Notes: generated by a model from the sequence alone, not told the origin. A DNA stretch of 64,000 nt from Flavobacterium urumqiense (GCF_900108015.1 NZ_FNVP01000009.1:30529-94528); one strand, 5' to 3'. Shown: positions 55,247 through 63,672, counted from the first letter of the stretch. Program-made: numbers and translations.

Positions 55247-55687
55247 TTATTTTTTAGATTCCTTTTTCATTTCTGGTTTTGGTTCGGCAACATAAAGATG
55301 ACTTTCCGAAGCCTCTTTGTCTTTTTTTAACTTCAAAATTTCTTTTTCAAGATCTTCTATTTTTTTTCTTTGGAACTTTATTAAGTCAGTTTTATCTTTA
55401 AGTTCATCAGTTATATTTTGTTCTTCAATAGTGTTTTCAATAACGCTATTGCCTTTTTTTATTGTATTTCCCGCTCCAGTTAGCAACCATTCAGCATTTA
55501 TTTCAGTAAAATTTTTTACAGTATTCTGTATTGGGTTTATTCCTGCATTACTTCTTCCTTTTAATATTTCATTCATTGTAGATGTACTAATCTCTATCAT
55601 TTTTGCAAAATGACTAGGATTAGACACTTGTTTATCTTTTAACAAGTAGTTATAAACATCTAAAAATCGGATTGTTATGTCATTCAT
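55247..55687 (-). CDS. Phage-type repressor with helix-turn-helix
   Basis: About 146 aa from the ATG at 55687 (MNDITIRFLDVYNYLL). An upstream in-frame start gives an implausible N-terminus lying in the operators. The HTH is residues ~18-45 (NPSHFAKMIEISTSTMNEILKGRSNAG), followed by NAEWLLTGAG, a hallmark of phage-like XRE repressors. A long Lys/Glu coiled coil ends the protein; no peptidase domain. It faces the operator pair and probably represses the rightward promoter. Confidence 0.82.
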   Translation of the reverse strand: MNDITIRFLDVYNYLLKDKQVSNPSHFAKMIEISTSTMNEILKGRSNAGINPIQNTVKNFTEINAEWLLTGAGNTIKKGNSVIENTIEEQNITDELKDKTDLIKFQRKKIEDLEKEILKLKKDKEASESHLYVAEPKPEMKKESKK

Positions 55688-55698
55688 ATTAATATTTT

Positions 55699-55742
55699 TA
55701 CAGAAAATTGTAAAATGATTGTTATTTATACAGAAAACTGTA
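55699..55742. promoter_or_regulatory. Pair of repressor operators
   Basis: Two sites, TACAGAAAATTGTA (55699-55712) and TACAGAAAACTGTA (55729-55742), share TACAG-AAAA-YTGTA. The second is a perfect 5-bp inverted repeat with a 4-base centre. Their centres are 30 bases apart (three helical turns). The right site abuts the rightward -7 box, the left lies 11 bases before the repressor ATG. Confidence 0.78.
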
Positions 55743-55750
55743 TATATTTG
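55743..55750 (+). promoter_or_regulatory. -7 box of the rightward (early) promoter
   Basis: TATATTTG fits TAnnTTTG exactly and directly follows the right operator, so a bound repressor would block polymerase. Transcription would lead to the 85-aa gene at 55822. Confidence 0.65.
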
Positions 55751-55821
55751 CAATAGTAATAACGTATTTCTACCGTAGCAAATTACAACAATATAAATTT
55801 AATTCAAAATAGCACTTATCT

Positions 55822-56079
55822 ATGATTAAAACAGCCGAAAGAAAGAAAATGAAAAAGGTCTTTAAAAAAGGCTATTCAAAAGAAGTTCAGCAAAAACTAA
55901 ATGAGAAAAATGTGGTGACACAAAAAGGAACCCCTTACGGATTCTCATTTATAAACCATGTTTTTAACGGACGAAACGAAAACATCGCAATTGAAGCAAC
56001 AATTCTTGAATTGTATACTGAAAAAGTAGAAGCTACAAAAAAGCTGAAGGAAGAAAAAAAGTCAATTTTTAAAGCGTAA
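55822..56079 (+). CDS. Small early protein, possible Cro-like regulator
   Basis: The 85-aa basic protein has KVFKKGYSKEVQQKLNEKN, then TPYGFSFINHVFNGRNENIAIEATILELY. This looks like a compact HTH-type domain of the kind found opposite repressors. It is the first gene read from the rightward promoter. The DNA-binding role is inferred from place and pattern. Confidence 0.62.
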   Translation: MIKTAERKKMKKVFKKGYSKEVQQKLNEKNVVTQKGTPYGFSFINHVFNGRNENIAIEATILELYTEKVEATKKLKEEKKSIFKA

Positions 56080-56139
56080 AAAAACCCGAAGCTGTAACTC
56101 CGGGTCTTACTTAATAATAACCTATAAAAGATTAAACTA

Positions 56140-56724
56140 ATGGAAAGCAAATCTACAAAAGAAAACCAAATTCACCAAATCCCAGCCGGATTACTTCTGG
56201 GTGACAAAAGAACCGAAATCTTTGGGTGTCGTACTACTAAAAAAACATTTTTTGTTACCAATGGGCAAACAGCACATTTTAATGAAATATGCGGTAAAAA
56301 GAAAGCACAAATTTTTGAGCAGATGCTTAATGATGATGCAGCTATTGAAGATTTAAAACATTTATCTCAAGAAGAAGCCATTGAGAAATTCGCTTTTTGC
56401 ATTTACGGCGCTGCTGATCATGAAGCGGACTTTTGCGAAGAAGGCGAACTTCATAAAGCGGATAACTTCATTTGTTCCAATAATTGCCAATGTCTTAAAT
56501 GGAAATCTAAATCCATTACAGTTGATGGTATCCCTCTTACAGCTCGAGAAATACAAATTGTCACGCTTATGGCTTCGGATCTGGCCGATAAGCAAATTGC
56601 ATCTGAACTGAACATTTCAGAAAGCACATTGAACACCCATAAACATAACCTTTTTGAAAAAGCAAGTGTGCACTCAAAATCTGGTCTTATTACTAAAGCT
56701 ATTAACCAAAAAATAATCCAATAA
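56140..56724 (+). CDS. LuxR-type HTH protein with a Cys/His-rich middle
   Basis: The 194-aa protein has a C-terminal LuxR/GerE DNA-binding domain (~130-190): LTAREIQIVTLMASDLADKQIASELNISESTLNTHKHNLFEKASV. Before it lies a segment with several metal-ligand-type residues (AFCIYGAADHEADFC and FICSNNCQCLKW). The N-terminal 80 aa are unrecognised. LuxR-type regulators are rare in phage early regions; this may sense a metal or redox state. Three bases before the next gene. Confidence 0.8.
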   Translation: MESKSTKENQIHQIPAGLLLGDKRTEIFGCRTTKKTFFVTNGQTAHFNEICGKKKAQIFEQMLNDDAAIEDLKHLSQEEAIEKFAFCIYGAADHEADFCEEGELHKADNFICSNNCQCLKWKSKSITVDGIPLTAREIQIVTLMASDLADKQIASELNISESTLNTHKHNLFEKASVHSKSGLITKAINQKIIQ

Positions 56725-56726
56725 TT

Positions 56727-57188
56727 ATGACATTAAAATTCACATATACAGGTTCAGAAGCGTTAGAAATGCTTAAAACTACATTTCCTAAATCATGGGA
56801 ACAAGAGATTACGGATGGTCAGATATTTATACGCTCTTTAATGAGAATGTATCAACTAACGGCCGTTGAAGCCTATCAAAAATTTTTAAATCAAACGGGT
56901 TCTGTAGAGAAATCAATATCAACCCTTGCAGCATTACATGTAATGAATTGCCAAAGTAAAATTGCTGAAGAGATCAAAGGAATCCAAGAAAATCAATTAG
57001 CGTATGGCAACCAACTTATTGCACTTGAATCTTCGAAAAACACCTCATTTGAAGATAAAAAAACATTACGCTCCTACTATATATCCAAGCAAAATGAATT
57101 ACAACAACGTATTGAAAACATCATTTTCGACTATCCCGTTATCGGTGCGAAGAGAGTTATTGTGCAAACAAACTTATTCAAGAATTGA
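56727..57188 (+). CDS. Hypothetical replication-module protein, 153 aa
   Basis: Mostly helical (FPKSWEQEITDGQIFIRSLMRMYQLTAVEAYQKFL), with a coiled-coil stretch later (SFEDKKTLRSYYISKQNELQQRIENI). Not recognised. It lies between the LuxR-type regulator and the primase-helicase, in the same direction. Confidence 0.65.
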   Translation: MTLKFTYTGSEALEMLKTTFPKSWEQEITDGQIFIRSLMRMYQLTAVEAYQKFLNQTGSVEKSISTLAALHVMNCQSKIAEEIKGIQENQLAYGNQLIALESSKNTSFEDKKTLRSYYISKQNELQQRIENIIFDYPVIGAKRVIVQTNLFKN

Positions 57189-57240
57189 CACTACAGGTTT
57201 GACCGTTTCACAATATTATAATCTCTATATAAAAAAATAA

Positions 57241-60200
57241 ATGTATACCGAAAAATCAATTGACGAAGTTAGAAATGCTGATATAGTTAAAATCATTGGT
57301 CATTATTGCGAACTTAAAAGATCGGGTTCTAAATGGACATCCGAGTCACCATTTAATCACAGTAAAGATTCCTTTTTTGTCACTCCAAGTCTTAACATGT
57401 ACAAATGCTTTTCTACAGGCAAAGGCGGTGACGGGATAAGTTTTGTTCAAACGTATAAAGGCGTTTCTTTTGGTGAAGCCGTAAAGTTAATTGGCGACAT
57501 CTGCGGGATTGTTCTGGAAGAGGAACAACTGTCTGAAGAAGCGGAACGCAAACGAAGCTACAAACAGGAATTGTTTGATATAAACGCAGTTGCTTGTTTA
57601 AAATATGAAATTCAGCTAAAAAATGCAGCTGCTGATCACTGGGTTGCAAAAATGCTGGTTGATCGCGATATCAACGATGCCACTGTCGAAAAATTTAGAA
57701 TTGGGTTTGCACCCAAAGAATATAAATTGATTACCAATCCACTTATTGAAAAAGGAAAGCTGGAACAGGCTATTTCTGTGGGTTTGTCACTTACTAAAGA
57801 GGGAAATAGTTTTGATTTCTTCAGAGACAAACTGCTTTTTCCTATTCGGGATGTTCGCGGGAATGTGTTGGGTTTTGGCGGTCGTAGATCTAATGAGGCT
57901 GATGGTCCTAAATACATCAACACGGGTCAAACGGATATTTACAATAAAAGCCAGGTACTTTATGGTTTATTTGAAAATAAAGAATTTATAGCTAAAGCAA
58001 AAACCGCTTTTTTGGTGGAAGGGTATACAGATGTTACCGGGCTTTCTCAACACGGTTGTGAATTAGCAGTTGCCAGTGGTGGAACTGCATTGACTCCGGA
58101 ACAGGCAAAGTTAGTTCACCGTATTGCGGATCATGTTATCATTTTGCGTGACAATGATGGGCTTGATGAAAAAGGAAATGAGCAAAAAGGAACTTTGGCA
58201 GCACTTAGAGATATCAATATTCTTTTGGCTGAAGGATTGAAAGTTTCTATTGTGATTTTGCCGGAAAAAGAAGATCCGGATAGTTATGCCAAAAAAACGG
58301 AACATGTAGAAAAAATGCTTTTTGGTAACGCTGAAGATGCAGTGAACTGGAAAACCATAAAACTGAAAAACAAGGCGGCCAATGATCCAAATGAGTTATC
58401 AAATGCCGTTACTGAAATTTCATTGATGTTATCCCAAATAAAAGATGATATCAAGCGAAATGCGTATCAAAAAAATTGTGCTAAAATAATCAAGCAACCT
58501 GAAAAAGTAATCAAAGAAAAAATTGAAAGCTTTTTTAAAATAGCTGAAATCAAAGCGGCACAATCAGAAAAAGTTCAGACAGAATCATCAGAATATTTGG
58601 GTTTGCCAAAAGGTTCTGATTACAAGCAATTTCTTGAAAAAGGCTATGTTACGCACGAAAACAATGTGTTTTTTAGAGGAAAAAACAGTTTCATAAAAGG
58701 TTCTAATTTTAGAATCACACCTCTTTTTCACGTTTATGGAAAATCAGATAATAAGCGTTTGTGTGAAGTTATAAATGACCGCGGCATTAAAAGACTAATT
58801 GATTTTGATTCTTGTGATTTTAACCAAATGTCAAGGTTTGAAAATAAATTAACCGATGAAGGTAATTTTACTTTTTCTTCAGAGGTAACTGTGCCTCAAT
58901 TTAAGTTATTAAAGAATGATGTACTTGGCAATTTTATAACGGCTTTTGAATTAAAAACTTTGGGATGGCAACACGAAGGGTTTTTTGCTTATTCTAATTT
59001 AGTTTCTTATCTCGGTGTTTCAAAAGAACCAAACGATTACGGAATCATCCAACTGGATTCGGGCGTAAAAATGGAAAGTGATTATATCGAGGATGTAAAA
59101 CACTTTTATTCTCCAGCTGCATCAGTAATGTACAAGCATTCCCGTGATGGTGATGATCCCTATGAGAATGACAGGTATTTAGTTTTTAAACCTGCACCTA
59201 TTGCTTTTCATACATGGATGAACCAATTGAAAAAGGTGTACGGAAAAAAAGCCACAACAGGCATTGCGTGTATCTTCTTTTCGATTTTCAGGGACTTATT
59301 TGTAAAAACCTATCAGATATCGCCAATACTGTTTTTAACTGGTGAAAAAGGCTCTGGAAAATCCAAATTTGCCGAAAGTATCGCTGCTGTTTTCTCCTAT
59401 AAACAACCCGCTTTTGATTTGAATGCTGGAACGATATCCGCATTTTCAAGAAGATTAGGGCGGACCACTAATACCATGACCATTCTGGAGGAATTCAATG
59501 ATTTGATTGATTTGAAAATGAAACAATCTATCAAAGGATCCTATGACAACCGCGGGCGTGAAATAGGGCAAAATACAGGCGATAACAAAACCAAAATGAC
59601 AAAAGTAAACTGCTTTTTGGTAATCCTTAGCCAGTATTTATCCAGTTGGGATGACAACTCCATTACTTCCAGAAGTGTGATTGAACACGTAATTAAGCCA
59701 ATTGAAAATTTCACTAATGAAGAAGTGGCCGACTTTAATTTAATCCAGTCCTGGGAAGAACAAGGTTTGACCAGTTTTATACTGGATATCGTGAAATACC
59801 GCCCAGAAATTGAAGAAAATTACAGGCGTGTTTACGGTGAAATTATCAAGGATTTTAAAAAACAATTAAAAGATACCGATTACCAAGAACGAATGCTTCA
59901 GAATTACACGGTGTTGCTGACTCCAATAAAAATTTTGTTTGACAAATTTCAATTTCCTTTTACCTATAAAGAAATGCAGGATCAGTTTAAAGAGGCAATC
60001 GTTGATAGTTCTGATTTAATTGTAGAAAGTGAAGGACTAGCTGAATTCTGGAGAACCATGGAGTATTTACGTGACAGATCACCGTTCCCATTGATAAAAG
60101 AAGGAATTCATTATGTAATTGACACTCCATTGACATTGAAACTGCAAACTAAAAAAGGCGAGCCGGACAAAGAGTGGAAAAATGAAAAAAGAGATCAGGT

Positions 60201-60507
60201 TATAATTATAAAATTGAACCCAGTTCATCAATTGTACCATAAAGAAGTTTCAACCCGTGAAGGTGTAGATGTTATTACAGAAAATACATTGAGAAATTAT
60301 TTTAAGTCCAAAAAATACTTTTTAGGTACAATTAAATCATATCGATTTGATGATACATCAACATCAGGATATATTTTTAATTACACAATAATGCACGAAA
60401 CAGGAATCTTGAACCTGATCAGAACGCAAAAGAAAGAGCATGCTGAAGATCCTGTATATAACAATGGAAGCGCTGAAGATGATCCTGACTGGTTAAAAGC
60501 AAAATAG
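57241..60507 (+). CDS. Large DnaG-like primase fused to an AAA+ helicase-like domain
   Basis: The 1088-aa protein has three parts. Residues ~30-65 align with the CHC2 zinc finger of DnaG, but the ligands are mostly lost (CPFH became SPFN at 36-39; CxxC became CFST at 56-59). Residues ~110-345 hold the RNA polymerase core and a Toprim fold (FLVEGYTDVTGLSQHGCELAVASGGTAL, RDNDG). Residues ~640-880 carry a P-loop LTGEKGSGKSK (~699) and ILEEFND as Walker B. Probably primes and unwinds element DNA. The ~250 residues between Toprim and ATPase are unrecognised. Confidence 0.85.
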   Translation: MYTEKSIDEVRNADIVKIIGHYCELKRSGSKWTSESPFNHSKDSFFVTPSLNMYKCFSTGKGGDGISFVQTYKGVSFGEAVKLIGDICGIVLEEEQLSEEAERKRSYKQELFDINAVACLKYEIQLKNAAADHWVAKMLVDRDINDATVEKFRIGFAPKEYKLITNPLIEKGKLEQAISVGLSLTKEGNSFDFFRDKLLFPIRDVRGNVLGFGGRRSNEADGPKYINTGQTDIYNKSQVLYGLFENKEFIAKAKTAFLVEGYTDVTGLSQHGCELAVASGGTALTPEQAKLVHRIADHVIILRDNDGLDEKGNEQKGTLAALRDINILLAEGLKVSIVILPEKEDPDSYAKKTEHVEKMLFGNAEDAVNWKTIKLKNKAANDPNELSNAVTEISLMLSQIKDDIKRNAYQKNCAKIIKQPEKVIKEKIESFFKIAEIKAAQSEKVQTESSEYLGLPKGSDYKQFLEKGYVTHENNVFFRGKNSFIKGSNFRITPLFHVYGKSDNKRLCEVINDRGIKRLIDFDSCDFNQMSRFENKLTDEGNFTFSSEVTVPQFKLLKNDVLGNFITAFELKTLGWQHEGFFAYSNLVSYLGVSKEPNDYGIIQLDSGVKMESDYIEDVKHFYSPAASVMYKHSRDGDDPYENDRYLVFKPAPIAFHTWMNQLKKVYGKKATTGIACIFFSIFRDLFVKTYQISPILFLTGEKGSGKSKFAESIAAVFSYKQPAFDLNAGTISAFSRRLGRTTNTMTILEEFNDLIDLKMKQSIKGSYDNRGREIGQNTGDNKTKMTKVNCFLVILSQYLSSWDDNSITSRSVIEHVIKPIENFTNEEVADFNLIQSWEEQGLTSFILDIVKYRPEIEENYRRVYGEIIKDFKKQLKDTDYQERMLQNYTVLLTPIKILFDKFQFPFTYKEMQDQFKEAIVDSSDLIVESEGLAEFWRTMEYLRDRSPFPLIKEGIHYVIDTPLTLKLQTKKGEPDKEWKNEKRDQVIIIKLNPVHQLYHKEVSTREGVDVITENTLRNYFKSKKYFLGTIKSYRFDDTSTSGYIFNYTIMHETGILNLIRTQKKEHAEDPVYNNGSAEDDPDWLKAK

Positions 60508-60561
60508 TATGAACTCGCCACGAATAACATGTTTGACCGCTAAAAAATAAATTTTACAAAT

Positions 60562-60882
60562 ATGAAAACGAAAGCTGTTATTTTAAATTTAAGAGTGGCC
60601 AGAGCCACGGACTTTTCAGACGAACTGGGACAAAAGAAGTATGGCTGCATGTACTTTCAGCAGTCCATCAAAGGAACTTTTTGTAATCAGCCGTATTTCT
60701 TTCATGAAAACACAAATTTGGAAGTTTTCAAGGAATTGTACCAAACAGAACAGATTTGGGTTTTGGCTGGCATATTTGACGATGTAGAGATAATAGAAAA
60801 ACGTAAACCGATAATCACCAATGAAACAAAAAAATATCATAAGAGCCATAAAAGCCCTCGCCCTTGCTTGTGCAGCAAATAA
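60562..60882 (+). CDS. Hypothetical protein, 106 aa
   Basis: Begins MKTKAVILNLRVARATDFSD. The core is beta-rich (YGCMYFQQSIKGTFCNQPYFF) with a basic tail ending HKSPRPCLCSK. Not recognised. The next small gene begins inside its 3' end (62-base overlap). Confidence 0.6.
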   Translation: MKTKAVILNLRVARATDFSDELGQKKYGCMYFQQSIKGTFCNQPYFFHENTNLEVFKELYQTEQIWVLAGIFDDVEIIEKRKPIITNETKKYHKSHKSPRPCLCSK

Positions 60883-60979
60883 AGGTTTCACCGGAAGTGA
60901 AGCTATTCAAGAATTGGCAAATCAGAAAATGAAATTACTAATCCCTTTAATAAAAACAGAACATGAACAACAACATTAA
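60821..60979 (+). CDS. Small overlapping protein, 52 aa
   Basis: An ATG frame with MKQKNIIRAIKALALACAAN, then KGFTGSEAIQELANQKMK. It overlaps the genes on both sides in other frames (62 and 17 bases), a layout common in phage. The amphipathic helical content looks real, but no family is known. Confidence 0.45.
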   Translation: MKQKNIIRAIKALALACAANKGFTGSEAIQELANQKMKLLIPLIKTEHEQQH

Positions 60980-61250
60980 AAAAGTAGAATCTGTAACAAA
61001 ACCAAGATTCATTGTATTAGAAAACGGTGTAGAAGTGCTAAAAGCTTCAAAAAAAGAATTAGCTGATGCGAGAGTGCAATTGCTTCAGGAAGCATTTAAA
61101 CCATTGATAATTTTAGTTGATCACAAAGAAAAAACATCAATGCATTACAGCAAAACCATCCACCAGAAAAACTATCGCATTGAAGCTGGAGACTACGAAA
61201 AAGACACGGCCTTACCTCCAGTGACTGAAGTTCCACAAACCGAAGCTTAA
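60963..61250 (+). CDS. Hypothetical protein, 95 aa
   Basis: Basic helical N-terminal part (ASKKELADARVQLLQEAFKP) and a polar, Pro-rich end (TALPPVTEVPQTEA). Not recognised. Good spacing to the next gene. Confidence 0.58.
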   Translation: MNNNIKKVESVTKPRFIVLENGVEVLKASKKELADARVQLLQEAFKPLIILVDHKEKTSMHYSKTIHQKNYRIEAGDYEKDTALPPVTEVPQTEA

Positions 61251-61276
61251 TTTTTAACCTATAAAAGAATAAACAA

Positions 61277-61549
61277 ATGGAAAATAATATTATTGAAATA
61301 CCCGTAAAAGGAATAATTATAGGAGAGTATCAAAACTTTGATTCCTGGATAAAAAATGTACAGGAATGCGCGAATAAACATGGATTTAACTCCAAGTTAT
61401 TGCACCAAGACAAAAACGGATTTGCAATCACTGGTTATGATCTAATAAACCATAAAGACCGCAGTCCTTATCCTGTAAAAACCTATTTATTAATTCAGGA
61501 CCCTACCATAGCAAAACCACAATCATTCAAAGCAACTTCAAATAATTAA
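61277..61549 (+). CDS. Hypothetical protein, 90 aa
   Basis: Alpha/beta small protein with IIEIPVKGIIIGEYQNFDSW and HPYPVKTYLL-type strands (NHKDRSPYPVKTYLLIQD). Not recognised. Three bases before the next gene. Confidence 0.55.
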   Translation: MENNIIEIPVKGIIIGEYQNFDSWIKNVQECANKHGFNSKLLHQDKNGFAITGYDLINHKDRSPYPVKTYLLIQDPTIAKPQSFKATSNN

Positions 61550-61552
61550 ATC

Positions 61553-61849
61553 ATGAAACAAGGAAAAAAAAGAACAATGAGCATTTGTGTATCAGACATT
61601 GACAAAAGCAAGATTGTAGCACATGAAAATGGTAAAAAGTACCTCGCTATTGAAACATGGGACAATGAAACCCCTGATAAGTACGACAATGATTTTAGTG
61701 TGGCGATTTCTTTTAATAAAGAAGAGATTGAAAAGAAAAAAGCAGGTGAAGAAGTAAAAAGAGTGTATTTAGGAAATGGCAAAATATGGCCAGACACTAA
61801 CACTACAAGAGCAATCACAAATGAAGAAGCTGATGATTTACCTTTCTAA
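61553..61849 (+). CDS. Small protein with an SSB-like acidic C-terminal tip
   Basis: The 98-aa protein has strands that could make an OB-like fold (MSICVSDIDKSKIVAHENGK, KYLAIETWDNETP, DFSVAISFN, KRVYLGNGKIWPDT). It ends in EEADDLPF, close to the DDDIPF tip through which single-stranded DNA-binding proteins recruit partners. Placed shortly after the primase-helicase, it is a candidate replication ssDNA-binding protein or a decoy for SSB partners. It is shorter than typical SSB. Confidence 0.6.
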   Translation: MKQGKKRTMSICVSDIDKSKIVAHENGKKYLAIETWDNETPDKYDNDFSVAISFNKEEIEKKKAGEEVKRVYLGNGKIWPDTNTTRAITNEEADDLPF

Positions 61850-61851
61850 AG

Positions 61852-62034
61852 ATGTATTCATTTAATGAAATTAAAATCATTTTCAGTCGCTGTTATTCAG
61901 CAAAAGAAATAAAACAAATCCGGGAAGCCTTCGCTATTATTTTTGAAGACAAAAGTATTTCGAATCAGCATTTATTTTTCATTCGGAAACAGTCAAGGCT
62001 TCGCTCCCGGGAATTAGAAAATTTAAAAAAATAA
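61852..62034 (+). CDS. Hypothetical protein, 60 aa
   Basis: A basic helical protein (FNEIKIIFSRCYSAKEIKQI, then FIRKQSRLRSRELENLKK). It starts two bases after the previous stop. Not recognised. Confidence 0.5.
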   Translation: MYSFNEIKIIFSRCYSAKEIKQIREAFAIIFEDKSISNQHLFFIRKQSRLRSRELENLKK

Positions 62035-62039
62035 AATTT

Positions 62040-62150
62040 ATGAGTAAGAAAAACTATCCCATTTATGGACTTAACGAAAAAGCCTGCTTGCATTGTATGC
62101 AACTACGTGAAGAAAAAACTGCCTTGTTAATTGAAATTTTCCCAATATGA
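62040..62150 (+). CDS. Tiny protein with a CxxC motif, 36 aa
   Basis: Reads MSKKNYPIYGLNEKACLHCM..., with Cys16 and Cys19. It could be a small zinc or redox knuckle. It sits six bases after the preceding stop, and its stop overlaps the next ATG (ATGA). Confidence 0.4.
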   Translation: MSKKNYPIYGLNEKACLHCMQLREEKTALLIEIFPI

Positions 62151-62233
62151 AAGCACTTAAAAAGTTTCTGAAAGAAATATACAGTGCGTTAAAAGCACAA
62201 TCTAAAAACTGCCCACGAGATACTAAATGGTAA
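62147..62233 (+). CDS. Tiny basic protein, 28 aa
   Basis: An amphipathic basic helix (MKALKKFLKEIYSALKAQSK), then CPRDTKW. Its ATG overlaps the previous stop in the coupling pattern ATGA. Existence is supported only by the tight layout. Confidence 0.32.
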   Translation: MKALKKFLKEIYSALKAQSKNCPRDTKW

Positions 62234-62237
62234 TCAC

Positions 62238-62390
62238 ATGGAAGAAGAACAAATAAATCCAGAACTGATCGCTTTAGGAATTGAAATACAAACGGAACTG
62301 ATAGCAATCGCAATGGATGAAGTCGAGATCATGAACTTTTGGGACGAATGTTATAAGGCAGCACTAAAAAACAAACCAAAACCATTTTAA
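62238..62390 (+). CDS. Small acidic protein, 50 aa
   Basis: Acidic helical protein (ELIALGIEIQTELIAIAMDE, then NFWDECYKAALKNKPKPF). It begins four bases after the previous stop and ends ten bases before the ASCH gene. Not recognised. Confidence 0.42.
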   Translation: MEEEQINPELIALGIEIQTELIAIAMDEVEIMNFWDECYKAALKNKPKPF

Positions 62391-62400
62391 TTTAAGAATT

Positions 62401-63150
62401 ATGAGCAAAACTAAATTTCACCCAATACTGTTTTCTACACCAATGGTTCAGGCAATAATCGAAGGAAGAAAAACCCAAACCCGCAGAACAAAGAGACTGG
62501 AATCCATTAATGAGAATCCGGATAATTTTAAATTACTAACTTCTTTTGACGAACCTGAGAATTTATCAACAGCATTTTACACTAGGAATAATGGTAATCT
62601 GTATGTGCAATTTATGAATGGAAGCAAGAATCATGATATAAAATGTCCTTATGAAATGGGTGATGTGCTTTGGGTTAGAGAAACGTTTTACACCTTTTCA
62701 AATTGGGACCATTGGAAACCCAGAATGCTTAAAAGTGTGAATGTAGAGGTTTTTTATACTGCTGACTTACAAGATGATTATATATCTAAGCCATTACATA
62801 GAGGGAAAACGAGACCAAATATTTTTTTACCTGCAGCATACGCTCGCATTTTCCTTAAAATAAAATCAATTCGAGTGGAGCGATTGCAAAGCATTGATTA
62901 CAAAGAAGCCATTAAAGAAGGAATTGAAATGAAAATTGTAATTGAAGACGGTGTTGATATTCCTATTCAGGGATGGACTAATTATTTAGGAGGTGACTAT
63001 TTTACTTCAGGTGATGGGAAAAATACACCAGAAGAAAGATCCTTTTTCTCACTTTGGGAATCAATAAATGGAAAGGAATCCTTAGAGCAAAACCCTTTTG
63101 TTTGGGTGTATGAGTTTGAAAAAATTGATAAACCTTTAGATTTTATCTGA
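62401..63150 (+). CDS. Phage ASCH-domain protein
   Basis: The 249-aa protein opens KFHPILFSTPMVQAIIEGRKTQTRR and has CPYEMGDVLWVRETFY, the two strongest marks of phage proteins of the ASCH/PUA-like group (sometimes called morphogenetic proteins). The end FFSLWESINGKE...NPFVWVYEFEKI also fits. ASCH domains are thought to bind RNA or modified nucleotides. The role in phage is unknown. Confidence 0.88.
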   Translation: MSKTKFHPILFSTPMVQAIIEGRKTQTRRTKRLESINENPDNFKLLTSFDEPENLSTAFYTRNNGNLYVQFMNGSKNHDIKCPYEMGDVLWVRETFYTFSNWDHWKPRMLKSVNVEVFYTADLQDDYISKPLHRGKTRPNIFLPAAYARIFLKIKSIRVERLQSIDYKEAIKEGIEMKIVIEDGVDIPIQGWTNYLGGDYFTSGDGKNTPEERSFFSLWESINGKESLEQNPFVWVYEFEKIDKPLDFI

Positions 63151-63350
63151 TGGAAGAATCACCATTTAAAGGGTCAAATTTAGAGACTACGATCAATAAT
63201 ACAAAGAACGCGGACCATCTTTATAACTTAACGGATTCCGCCTTTAAAAAGCAACCTAAGTCTAAGTTCTGGAAGGAAGCATTTGAATTAATTAGTAAAA
63301 AACACAAAAAAAATGAATCAAGCAGAAACCACATTAAAAATAGCAGCTGA
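63150..63350 (+). CDS. Hypothetical protein, 66 aa
   Basis: Polar, Lys/Asn-rich (NLETTINNTKNADHLYNLTD, FWKEAFELISKKHKKNESS). Its ATG overlaps the ASCH stop by one base, and its end overlaps the next gene by 38 bases. Confidence 0.48.
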   Translation: MEESPFKGSNLETTINNTKNADHLYNLTDSAFKKQPKSKFWKEAFELISKKHKKNESSRNHIKNSS

Positions 63351-63654
63351 AGAAATAAAAGAAGTTTTACGCAAACACAACTTAGCAGCTGCAGTTGCTT
63401 TGCATTCGCCTGGACATGGTGAATATTTTGTACACCTGAATCCTACCTATTCCTGTGCCTACATGTACCAGGATAATGAGGTTCGATTTTACAGTAAAGC
63501 AGCGGATTATAAAACCCCAACGGAACAACTGGAGAAACAAGCTGATACTGCTAACATGTTGAAACTTTTGACTGAAACAACGGCATTCAATTTTGGGTGT
63601 TTGGATTTTCTTTCCAAAGAATTTGATGAATTAACCGGTGCTGAGCATTATTAA
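63313..63654 (+). CDS. Hypothetical protein, 113 aa
   Basis: An alpha/beta protein with EIKEVLRKHNLAAAVALHSP and GEYFVHLNPTYSCAYMYQDN, then a helical tail. It looks like a real folded domain found in Bacteroidota phage or conjugative elements, but I cannot name it. Confidence 0.6.
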   Translation: MNQAETTLKIAAEEIKEVLRKHNLAAAVALHSPGHGEYFVHLNPTYSCAYMYQDNEVRFYSKAADYKTPTEQLEKQADTANMLKLLTETTAFNFGCLDFLSKEFDELTGAEHY

Positions 63655-63672
63655 CTTTTAAATAGGAAAAAG

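Noticed and set aside
56084..56105. Terminator after the 85-aa early gene
   Set aside because: ACCCG...CGGGT could pair, but no T-run follows, so transcription probably continues into the LuxR-type gene.
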